From contig NC_060062.1 of assembly GCF_020283565.1 (NCBI RefSeq), positions 30,998,251-31,062,250 on the forward strand: 64,000 bases of DNA, given 5' to 3'. Positions 54,617 through 64,000 of this stretch are shown here, piece by piece. Source of the DNA: Trifolium pratense. Its lineage: Eukaryota > Streptophyta > Magnoliopsida > Fabales > Fabaceae. A program made the translations under genes and the position numbers. The notes below the pieces were generated by a model. It was given only the letters and a program-made list of their open reading frames with translations. It made no database searches and had not been told where the DNA came from. Numbering within the stretch: position 1 is the stretch's first letter; every line of letters starts with the position of its first letter.

Positions 54617-56582
54617 TGTCAACATTATTGAAGCAATAATTCAAGTTTAAGAAGTTAGTTACAATGTTGGTTAGTTTGTTACTTGTGTTGTAAGTAACTA
54701 CCTATTGAGTTAGTTAAGAATAACCATAGTTAGTTAGATTGAATGTGTATATAAGCACATTAGTCATTGTAATTTGTAACACAATCTCATAACCTTGATC
54801 AATAATAATTCTCCCTTTACTCTCTCAATTTTCATCATTCTTTCATTATTAATTTCCCTCATTCTCTTTTCATGTTCTAACAACTGGTATCAGAGCCTCA
54901 AGGTTCTTGGCATTAAAGATTCAAGAAAGATCACTGTGTAGCAGAGGCTTGAAGATGACAAGCCAATTGGAAACTCTGAGCAACAGTTTTGGAGGAAAAC
55001 TTCCAATTCTTGATGGTTCCAACTGGGATATATGGAACAAGCAGATGAAAGTCATCTTTGGCTTTCAAGAAGTGCAAGATGTGGTAGAAACTGGTGTGAC
55101 TCCACTACCAGCAGATGCAAATGAGAATCAGAGGACTGCACACAGAAATTCCAAGAAGAAAGACTTCAAGGCTATGTTCTTTATCCATCAATGTGTTGAT
55201 GTGATAAACTTTCAGAAGATTGAGAATGCTGGGTCTGCAAAAGAGTGTTGGGATATTCTTGCTAAGTGTCATGCATGAAGGGAATGAGAAATTGAAGAAA
55301 GATCGATTGCAGACATGGAAGAGAAAGTTTGAATTGCTTCAGATGGAAGATACTGAAACAATCACTGCCTACTTCAACAGAATCACCAATATTTCAAATC
55401 AGATAAGAAGCTGTGGAGAAACATTGGCTGATGCAACTATTGTTGAAAAGGTAATACGAACCCTAGCTCCAAAGTTTGATTTCATTACTGTTGCAATCAT
55501 GGAATCCAAATATATAAGCACTATGACATTGGATGAATTGTAATGTTCTTTGGAATCACATGATCAAAGACTGAGTGAAAGACAGAAAGATAGGGATGCA
55601 TATCAGGAACTGCAAGCTCATGCAATTAAGAAAGGCAATGGTAAATGGAAAGGGAAAGATAAGGTTCATAAAGACAGCAATCACCAAGATACTTCAAAGA
55701 AGAACAGTGATCAAGGAGAATCATCACATCAGAATAATGGTTCAAATCAAGAAAAGAAGGGAAAAGTGAATTTGAAAAAGATTCAATGTTACAATTGTCA
55801 GAAATATGGTCATTTTGCAAAAGATTGCAGAGGCAAGAAGGTTCCAAGGTATGGAGGAAAGAATAAGGCTGAAGCACATATTGCTCAGGAAGATAGTGAC
55901 TCAGAGGTTGATCCAACACTATACATGGAAACCACTACAGATGATGAAAATCATCAAGAACATTGGTATCTTGACACAGGTTGCAGCAATCACATGACAA
56001 GCCATAGAGATTGGCTAATCAACTTCAACAGTTCATCAAAAACTAAAATAAGGTTTGCAGACAATAGAACAATTCCAGCTGAAGGAGTAGGTGATGTGTT
56101 GATCAAAGGCAAGAAAGGAAATCAAGCCATCATCACTGGTGTTCTATATGTACCAGACATGAAAACAAATTTACTAAGTATGGGACAACTACTAGAGAAG
56201 GGATTCATTATGCATATGGAGAATAACATCATGGAAGTATATGATTCTCAGAACAACACTATTCTGAGAGCCCCTCTCTCTCTCAAAATAGAACATTCCA
56301 AGTTAGCTTGACTGCAAATCAATCCCAATGTCTGGCTACAATAAAGATCAATGACCAAGCTTGGTTATGGCATCTGAGGTATGGTCATCTCAACTTTAAA
56401 AGCTTTAGTTATCTGCAAAACAATGAACTGGTCAATGGATTACCTGCAATTAAGATCCCTAGAAATATATGTCAACATTGCTTGTTAGGCAAGCAAGCCA
56501 GAAAATATTTTGTCAAGGATATTGCAATGAGAGCTAAGCAGTTACTTGATATAGTGTACACAGATGTATGTGGTCCATTTGA
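54617..56582 (+). mobile_element. Truncated Ty1/copia element C (5' part)
   Basis: A short LTR (about 54,617-54,882, ending TTCTAACA) is followed by a canonical primer-binding site TGGTATCAGAGCC at 54,885-54,897. A degenerate gag and the start of pol come next. The element is cut at 56,582 where X-repeat sequence begins; no RT, RNase H or 3' LTR follows. The LTR start is uncertain because the alpha and gamma copies share the sequence across it. Confidence 0.8.
54955..56582 (+). pseudogene. Element C gag-pol fragment
   Basis: Begins MTSQLETLSNSFGGKLPILD (UBN2-type gag). A frame change occurs near 55,268 and a stop at 55,541-55,543, then a long frame continues with the CCHC knuckle CYNCQKYGHFAKDC (about 55,790), the protease WYLDTGCSNHMTSH (about 55,965) and VLYVPDMKTNLLSMGQL. 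A further frame change near 56,305 precedes the GAG-pre-integrase LWHLRYGHLN and the first integrase aspartate region (DIVYTDVCGPF), where it ends. Inactive. Confidence 0.85.
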
Positions 56583-57345
56583 CACTTGTGTGAGAGTGTG
56601 AGAGCACGTGTTGAGAAAATAGAAGCAACACATCATTCGCTATGCTTCGTGAAATATCATCTCGAGAAATCCAGCATTGCTCTATAAGTAAGAGCCGTGC
56701 TATATACAGCGAAAGATTTCGCTCGTAAAATTTCACGAATTGCAGTTTACTGTATATTTCACTTATATTTCTCTAAGTTATTGAATACTGAAAACAACTC
56801 TGCAACTACGCTGTTGTTTCTCTCTCTTTACAAAACTACAAACCCTTCACTCTTGGGCAACGAAACAGATCTAACCAGATTCATCTTCTTGTTGTTGCTT
56901 TGGTTCTACAATTTTGGTGCAGATTTGCATTTGTCTTTGAAGAAGAAACACTTAATTTTGTGCCAAATTGAAGTGATGGAGAAACAGATTTGTCAGATGA
57001 GAAAAATGGTAGTTTAGGAGTGATTTTTGTACTTGATGAATGTCAGTTGAAAGAAGAGGAAAAGTAAGGGTTGAAGAGAGATCAAAATTTAAAACCATTG
57101 GACCATAGAAGTTTTACAACTAGAGAAAGAAACAGGGACCAATTATGAATTGAAGGGAATGAAAATGGAAAAAGGAAGAAGAGGTTTGAATTGTGGAAGA
57201 TAACGCTTTACCAAAAAAAAAAACTAAGGAGAGAAAAAAATAAAGACGCTTGTGTGAGAGCACGCGTTGAGAAAATAAAAGCAACTCGTCATTCGCTATG
57301 CTTCGTGAAATATCCTCTCTCGAAATCCAGCATTTCTCTACAAGA
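56583..57345. repeat. X repeat: 108-bp tail plus copy 3
   Basis: 56,583-56,690 matches the end of copy 1 (40,190-40,285); 56,691-57,345 is a full unit nearly identical to copy 2. The tail-plus-unit arrangement repeats that of 40,190-40,945, so a two-unit array was probably duplicated as a block. Confidence 0.8.
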
Positions 57346-57384
57346 AGAATCTTTTATGCCGGTGTAAAAAATTTAAGGGTCTTG

Positions 57385-57553
57385 TTAACATGTGCCCTAA
57401 GGGCACATGTTAAAAATATAAAAGTAGAAATATTCTCTTAAATTTTCTGTAATTAATTTGTGATCAAATTTTAAAAGTAAAGTAAATGCATTAATTATGA
57501 TAAAATATTTTCCTTTTTTAATCACCAACATGTGCCTTAGGACACATGTTAGC
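57385..57553. mobile_element. Small TIR element, complete copy
   Basis: AACATGTGCCCTAAGGGCAC on the left and GTGCCTTAGGACACATGTT on the right, with an AT-rich interior; the uninterrupted version of the element at 40,984-41,158. Confidence 0.65.
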
Positions 57554-59092
57554 TTTTCCCAAAATCTAAATCCATTTTAACTTTAGGATAAAATATTTTT
57601 TTTTTTGGTATTCGGATAAAATATTTTTTAGTCCTTATATTAATTTTGATCTATATTTAAAAATAATCCTTATATTTTTAAAATTGTGTAAAAAACCTTA
57701 TACTAGTAAATTTTTCCGTTATCAAGTATGGTCATTTCTGTTTGTTTGACTAACGGAATGCTAATGTGGCAGTATGAGTTCTATTGTTTTAACGTGCTAC
57801 CAATAATGTGGTGACACGTGTCATCACTTAAATTAAATAAAAAACCTAAAAACATGTAAAACAAAAAATTAAATAAAAAAAAAACACTAAAAAAAAAATT
57901 AAAGCAAAACACAATGGCTAAAATTTTGTTTACTTTTTTTTCTTTTTCAGATAGCCTACTTATTAAAATATAATATCCTACCAACTGAACTATAAGTTTA
58001 CATCCACTAATTTTGCTTAATAGTCATTGTTAAAAAACAAAATATTACTAATGAAATGATTAAAGAGACATCTCCAATCGTAAGCAATGAAGGTATGAAC
58101 CAACTTCCTTCTCTCATCAGCTATCCATGTGAAATTCTCAAATTACAACAAACTCATTAATTACCATGAGATCCTCTTGCTATATTTGAATAGTTGAGTC
58201 ATTTAACTTGACCCCATCACCTGCGCCAAATATCACCTCATATAATGTTAACAATATCGAGCAAGTTTGTCAGAACCGGACCGGTCATCGAACCGGCGAG
58301 CTCACCGGTTCAAGGTTCAATTGGTCGGACCGGGTTCAATCGAGGTCGAACCGTTTTTAATTAAATATATATGTTAATTAATATATAAATAAAAATATAT
58401 GAATAATTGCTCAATATTTCATAATTTCACACATTAAAAAGATAAAATATCACAAGTCAAAATAAAATAAAATATATAATTCAAACCAAATGAAAAATAG
58501 ATGAAAAACAAAAATCTTTCTTATTCCTACGACGTCGTTGTTTTGTTTCATTTTTTTAAAAAAAAAAGTTAAAACGACGTCGTTTTGCCCTATTTTTTTT
58601 AAAAAAAATAAAAATCTGCAAAACCGCTTGAACCGTCCGGCCGGTTCACCGGTTCGTCCCGGTTCGACCCGGTTCATGCGGTTTTTTGCCGGTCGATTTC
58701 CTATCAGTTTTTTGCTCAAAACCGAACCGTTTTTATGACCGGTTCACGATCCGACCGGTCCGACCGGCCGGTCCGGTCCGGCTTTGATAACCTTGATATC
58801 CAGTACTCTCAAATTTCATGTTTTTTTCATATAAATTCTAATATTTCATAATGAACATGAACTTGGATATCCGCATCTCATAATTTTTTACATATATTTC
58901 TCATACATTTTTTTTATTCAACATTTTTCTCATACTTTAATTAATTTCTCTTGCTTTTCTCACTCTTTCACGTTTATTTCTTCTCTTTTGTATTCGATCC
59001 CTAATATTAAGCAGACAAAAAATTAATCAAGCAATTCCCGAATATTTTTTTATGATCAAATTAATGTTTATTATTACTTTAATTTTTGTATG
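57554..59092. repeat. Duplicated block, beta copy (with a hAT insertion)
   Basis: Same order as the alpha block but with small indels and substitutions, split by the element at 58,262-58,795. It ends abruptly after TTTTTGTATGTA, where the gamma copy begins with TTATGATAAAATATTTTC. Confidence 0.8.
58262..58795. mobile_element. hAT-type mini-element, 534 bp
   Basis: Inverted ends CAAGTTTGTCAGAACCGGAC and GTCCGGCTTTGATAACCTTG with GGTTCGAACCGG-rich subterminal regions. An internal CGACGTCG palindrome occurs twice. Flanked by ATATCGAG (58,254-58,261) and ATATCCAG (58,796-58,803), an 8-bp duplication with one change. Alpha and gamma show the uninterrupted site. No transposase. Confidence 0.85.
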
Positions 59093-60607
59093 TATTATGA
59101 TAAAATATTTTCTTTTTTGAATCACTAACATGTGCCTTAGGACACATGTTAGCTTTGGTAAAATATATTTTTTTTGGTATTCGGATAAAATATTTTTTTA
59201 GTCCTTATATTAATTTTGATCTATATTTAAAAATAATCCTTATATTTTTAAAATTGTGTAAAAAACCTTATACTAGTAAATTTTTCCGTTATCAAGTATG
59301 GTCATTTCTGTTTGTTTCACTAACGGAATGCTGATGTGGCAGTATGAGTTCTATTGTTTTAACGTGCTACCAATAATGTGGTGACACGTGTCATCACTTA
59401 AATTAAATAAAAAACCTAAAAACATGTAAAACAAAAAATTAAATAAAAAAAAAACACTAAAAAAAAAAATTAAAGCAAAACACAATGGCTAAAATTTTGT
59501 TTACTTTTTTTTCTTTTTCAGATAGCCTACTTATTAAAATATACCAACTGAACTATAAGTTTACATCCACTAATTTTGCTTAATAGTCATTGTTAAAACA
59601 CAAAATATTACTAATGAAATGATTAATGAGACATCTCCAATCGTAAGCAATGAAGGTATGAACCAACTTCCTTCTCTCATGAGTCATGAGCTATCCATGT
59701 GAAATTCTCAAATTACAACAAACTCATTAATTACTATGAGATCCTCTTGCTATATTTGAATAGTTGAGTCATTTAATTTGATCCCATCACCTGCGCCAAA
59801 TATCACCTCATATAATGTTAACAATATCGAGTACTCTCAAATTTCATGTTTTTTTCATACAAATTCTAATATCTTCATAATGAACATGAACTTGGATATC
59901 TGCATCTCATAATTTTTTACATATATTTCTCATACATTTTTTTTATTCAACATCTTTCTCATACTTTAATTAATTTCTCTTGCTTTTCTCACTCTTTCAC
60001 GTTTATTTCTTCTCTTTTGTATTCGATCCCTAATATTAAGCAGACAAAAAATTAATCAAGCAATTCCCGAATATTTTTTTATGATCAAATTAATGTTTAT
60101 TATTACTTTAATTTTTGTATGTAATATAATTTTTTAAAAACTTTATATAACATAATTTTTTAACTGCCCACTCAAAAATAAAATTCTAGCATTGCTAACA
60201 TCATGAACTATACTAAAATATACGGTGAAATTTTCACTACTATATAATATGTATATCATGACTATATACTAAAATATAATGTAAAAGGAGTAACTCGAGT
60301 GGGAATATTTTGTTAATGCGAGAATACAAGAAGCGATTCGAGTGCAAACACTTTGTTAATGTGAGAAATGTAACAATCAATATTAACCGTGAGATTAAAA
60401 TCAATAGTTTGCATTTAAAATGCATTCTTAATTACAAGTTGGTCATCTATGTTTAAAAAGTTTTAAATTGGTATTTCACGTTACTGATGTCAACATTATT
60501 GAAGCAATAATTCAAGTTTAAGAAGTTAGTTACAATGTTGGTTAGTTTGTTACTTGTGTTGTAAGTAACTACCTATTGAGTTAGTTAAGAATAACCATAG
60601 TTAGTTA
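59093..60607. repeat. Duplicated block, gamma copy
   Basis: Nearly identical to 41,104-41,158 joined to 53,277-54,725, without element B. It includes about 115 bp of element C's LTR and ends at AACCATAGTTAGTTAG, after which the sequence diverges (TTAAGAAAAAACAG). Confidence 0.85.
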
Positions 60608-62113
60608 GTTAAGAAAAAACAGAAATCCAAGATTATATGTGCAAATTTTGGAAGTTTATGGTGTGCAGCTGCATACCTCGGATCTATGTAGCTCCGCCAC
60701 TGGTTGTGGTTTTCTTTTACCAAAAATAGAAATATAATTTTTTGTATTAATATTTAATATATAAATGTAAAAGCAACTTTATCGATTTATACATTAAATT
60801 TTATACCTTCAACATTGTAATAGATGACTACATCTTCAATTTAATATTTTTACGCCGAAACAAATATAATTATAGTATATACATGTCTGTTAAAAAAAAA
60901 TATAGCATACACATGTATTTTATAAAAATATCAAAGGTATTTCAATAATTTCATTTTTTTTCGGGATGAATCGTGGTCCACCTCATACTACAGTCAATTT
61001 TGGCACTGACTGCATTTAAAATATTGTATGTTGTTGGGTGTTTAAGCACCAATCTACTACACCAGAGCACCGCCAATATATTGGAAGCGGTGCACCTTTT
61101 ATTTTATATTTATTATTCCAACATGTTGTCATGGTTTCATTGTTTGTAGATATACTAATACCAAGAGCATGTGCAATGCACAAGGACAAATTTTTCTACA
61201 TAAGAAGTATCCATCAAATTAGTTTAATTATACTATTAAACTATTAATAAAATTTAATCTATAGAAGGGTTTGAACCGACACCCTTGAGGATCAAACCAT
61301 TGTCTTGAACATGGCTTCATATGTCGAATATGGCTTCACATGTAAGGTATTTATTTAGCAATTACAAGAACAAAATTTCTTGTTAATTTGTTAGTAAGAA
61401 ATAATCTCAAGAAACAAGGAAATTGTTTAACATCTAAAACACGAAAGATAAAACTATAATACACTCTGAATCTCATTAAAATTTTGAGTATAGCAATATA
61501 TGTAATCCCTCCTACTAAATTCTAGTGAAGAGGAATTGCGAAGTATAGTAATTGAAAATTAAACTTGAAAGAAAATAGAAACAAAAACAAAACCATGGCA
61601 TTTAGTGCTCTCCTAAGGCATGAAAAAATTGTGAATGTCATTGTGAAAAATTGTCAAAACTTTATCACTCCACTTTAAAAAATGTCAATTTTAAGTTGGA
61701 TTTGTTTGGGCGATTACAAATTTAAATCATAATCGGTTTAAAATATGCAACTTACCTATTATGTCTTGAGTGATCTTGAGAGGTGAGTGCCAGCTAATGA
61801 GGATCCATTCTTGAGAAGCCAAAAGCCTCTAATTTGGATCCTAGATGGTTGTACTCAAATTTGAACGAGTCTGATGCTTGTATGAGTGAGATGATATGCT
61901 TGAAGTTCTCAGTAACAAATGTCCATTTCACTGATCTTACTTTTGACTGTAAGGTAGTTTTGTTCGAGGGCAAGCAAAGACTCAAGCATGAAGAAATTTG
62001 ATAAGCATATTTTATGCCTACTCAAGCATAATTTAAGCATATTTCGAGGGCAAGCATATCTTACTCAAGCATATTTTAAGCATATTTCGAGGGCAAGCAA
62101 AGACTCACTAATC
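60608..62113. other. Intergenic, no gene recognised
   Basis: AT-rich. At 61,258-61,300 a phrase GGGTTTGAACCGACACCC resembles a box B but lacks a convincing partner. At 61,990-62,100 short repeats of 'actcaagcata..ttaagcatatttcgagggcaagca' occur two to three times. Open frames here carry no family motif. Confidence 0.5.
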
Positions 62114-62126
62114 CATTTTGTGCTTT

Positions 62127-62296
62127 TTTTTTTTTTTTTTTTTGGTTTTTCACCACCAGTTGAATCTGGTTCGAGGGTCAGTTCTGACATCAAGTGGTTC
62201 CAGCCCCCTCCCGATCGCAGTTGCGGGGGATCGATCCGCAGTGCTCCCTAACAAGTTCAGCGTCAATCACCACTGAACCAACTAACGATTGATAGT
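62127..62296 (-). mobile_element. tRNA-derived SINE with poly-A tail and 13-bp TSD
   Basis: Read on the minus strand: AGTTGGTTCAGTGGTGATTG (box A region), GGATCGATCCCC (box B region), a tail body and a poly-A run (poly-T on plus, 62,124-62,143). Direct duplications CATTTTGTGCTTT at 62,114-62,126 and 62,297-62,309 bound it. Confidence 0.85.
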
Positions 62297-62309
62297 CATT
62301 TTGTGCTTT

Positions 62310-62733
62310 ATATTTAAGTATTTTGGACTAGCTAACAACCTTTTTGCTTTATTTTCATCTCCAGATAGCTACAAGTATAAGATCCTCCACTTCGGTGCAT
62401 CCAGTCGAGCACAAGATAAACTCATTACAAAGACACAAACACGAGCAAAAAAATTAGCCTTCGTAGGTAACCTATCGACAATGAAGTGCCACACAAAGTA
62501 GAAACCTTTGTTGACGGGACAAACTTATTCCAAATGAGATCACAATGAGTAGACAATTTTTTCGATGTCAAAAGAGTCAAGATATAATAGGCAGCACTAA
62601 CTAAATAACCTGCTTAAGAATCCAGTAACCACCAACTTAACACTCACTATTCCCACCCACTATCCACCTGACCATCCTCATTCCATATTTAGCGGTCATG
62701 ACCTTAAACCAAGACACGAGTTTCAATGCTAAG
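62310..62733. other. Intergenic, no gene recognised
   Basis: AT-rich sequence; a 70-codon plus-strand frame at 62,289-62,501 has no motif and overlaps the SINE target duplication. Confidence 0.5.
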
Positions 62734-62881
62734 TAGGGATGACAATGAGTGCCCTATTCAAACTCACACTCATACATTCGGGTGCCACCCAAACTCAAAC
62801 TCAGTCAACTCGGATTTTGTCCGTTGACTTGGGTTTGAGTTCGGATGAGTCTATCGAGTTTGGGTTTTCCTATCATCCATA
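62734..62881. mobile_element. hAT-type mini-element, 148 bp
   Basis: Ends TAGGGATGACAATGAG and TCCTATCATCCATA are imperfect inverted repeats, with the 'gggtgccacccaaac / gttgacttgggtttgag' type of interior. It is flanked by perfect 8-bp duplications ATGCTAAG (62,726-62,733 and 62,882-62,889). It is related in end sequence to 4,397-4,988. Confidence 0.75.
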
Positions 62882-63175
62882 ATGCTAAGTTTTTCAATTG
62901 TGCCCCTAACTATTATTGTATACACTATTTTTTAAAAAATGAACATAATAAATTATAGGATTAATTTAGTAACAGTGTCATTTCTCATTTTAAAACAAAT
63001 GAAGTCTAAACAAAAAAACTAGTAATGACAGTGAAATCATCAAATCCAAAATAAAACAATTTTTAAAGCATTTTCTATGTTGTTTTTTACAGCAGAGTGC
63101 TAGTAATAGTAGTATTAGATCACAAAGAATCCACAACACAAACCACTCAACTCTCCCTAACCCATTTCTCCGGCA

Positions 63176-63656
63176 ATGAACTTCTCCGGCGTGTCCCACG
63201 TGGTAGCGATGCCCTTTCCGGGAAGAGGACACATAAACCCTATGCTAAACTTCTGCAAAATCCTAGCATCAAGAAAACCCAACAAAATTCTCATCACCTT
63301 TGTAGTCACCGAGGAATGGCTCGGCTATATCGGCACCGATCCAAAGCCGGAAGCCATCCGCTTCGCTACAATTCCCAACGTGATTCCACCGGAGCGCGAG
63401 AAAGCAGCCAATTTTCCTGGATTCTATGAAGCCGTCATGACGAAGATGGAAGAGCCGTTTGAACGGCTTCTTGATCAGCTTGAGCCAACTGTGAATGCGA
63501 TAATTGGTGATGTTGAGCTGCGGTGGCCTGTTGCTGTTGCTAATCGGAGGAATATTCCGGTGGCGGCGTTTTGGACCATGTCGGCGTCGTTTTACTCCAT
63601 GTTACATCATCTTGATGTCTTTTCACGAACACATCAATTAACAGTTGATAAACTGG
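63176..63656 (+). CDS. UGT87A-like UDP-glycosyltransferase, exon 1 (gene runs off the window)
   Basis: First exon of a family 1 glycosyltransferase, 160 codons plus a partial codon, with a GT donor after AACTGG at 63,657. It opens MNFSGVSHVVAMPFPGRGHI, including the catalytic histidine region of the GT-B N-terminal domain (PFPGRGHINPM). FVVTEEWLGYIG and PVAAFWTMSASFYSM are close to UGT87A1/A2 of Arabidopsis (from memory). The C-terminal donor-binding PSPG motif would be on the next exon beyond 64,000. UGT87A2 influences flowering and stress responses in Arabidopsis; the acceptor here is unknown. The enzyme is expected in the cytosol. ATG at 63,176 is the first in frame and aligns with family starts. 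Confidence 0.88.
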
Positions 63657-64000
63657 GTAATTACTCATTTGTTATAACTATTACTATTAATTTTAGTTCC
63701 TAATTTATTTTCTTAGGAGAAAAACATTATTTGTGCATATTAGGTGACTACTTCTCTACCCTCACATAAATTGAGGGTAGTTGTCCTATGCTGATGTGGC
63801 ACCAATGAAATTCATCCACGTGTATTTAAGTCAAACATAATTAATTTTTTACCATAAATTATTTTGACTAATTTTATTTTCAATTAATTATATTTTATGT
63901 TACTAGTTTTCTTTAATTATATTTTAGACTATGTGTAAATATAACTAGAATTAATTTGATCATTGAATGATTGTTTCTAAACATTATATATTGATTCTAA
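63657..64000 (+). other. Intron 1 of the UGT87A-like gene (incomplete)
   Basis: AT-rich intron sequence. It contains a short inverted pair CTACCCTCA / TGAGGGTAG around 63,756-63,781, possibly part of a small foldback element. No acceptor is reached with coding sequence before the window ends. Confidence 0.6.

Noticed and set aside
58450..58738. Opposed short frames inside the hAT mini-element
   Set aside because: Composition is dictated by the CCGGTTCGA-rich ends; no start context, no family motif.

Overview
The window looks like nuclear DNA of a flowering plant, most likely a papilionoid legume of the Medicago or Trifolium type. The evidence is AT-rich sequence, spliced plant genes with GT..AG introns, SIRE1-type Copia retrotransposons with an extra ORF after pol, many TIR mini-elements and tRNA-derived SINEs. 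The species assignment is inference; no search was run.

Left half (1-29,400) is gene-bearing, with spaced host genes. In order they are: an RPA70-like pseudogene (5,284-6,310, +) broken by a Stowaway element and a nonsense codon; a complete ten-exon serine carboxypeptidase-like gene (6,802-10,994, -); a FAR1-domain gene enclosed in a 2-kb Mutator-type element (15,363-17,397); a six-exon cinnamoyl-CoA-reductase-like gene (17,540-20,745, +) with a SINE and an 18S rDNA scrap in its introns; a FLX-like coiled-coil gene (22,423-24,889, +); and a CCT-motif gene (27,193-28,608, +). Between and inside them lie hAT, Mutator and Stowaway mini-elements, a TRIM, LINE tails, SINEs and local tandem duplications.

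Right half (29,400-60,600) is a nest of transposons. Element A (29,771-39,957, +) is a full Sirevirus-like Copia element. Its LTRs are equal in length and look identical, its TSD is perfect, its 1,647-residue Gag-Pol is unbroken, and a UAG-CAG-UUA stop context leads in frame into an envelope-like ORF. Element B (41,159-53,271, -) is a second Sirevirus-like element with nearly identical LTRs, intact gag, frameshifted pol, a 913-residue envelope-like ORF and a small antisense ORF carrying two SUMO-interacting-motif-like segments. A truncated third Copia element (54,617-56,582, +) and three copies of a duplicated block surround them. Copies of these blocks elsewhere in the window serve as empty sites for A, for B and for a hAT mini-element, so the order of insertions can be read directly.

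The right edge (63,176 onward, +) begins a UGT87A-like glycosyltransferase whose second exon lies outside the window. The host genes are unrelated single genes with no operon-like logic. FLX-like, CCT and UGT87A families all include members linked to flowering time in Arabidopsis, but nothing here shows that these act together.
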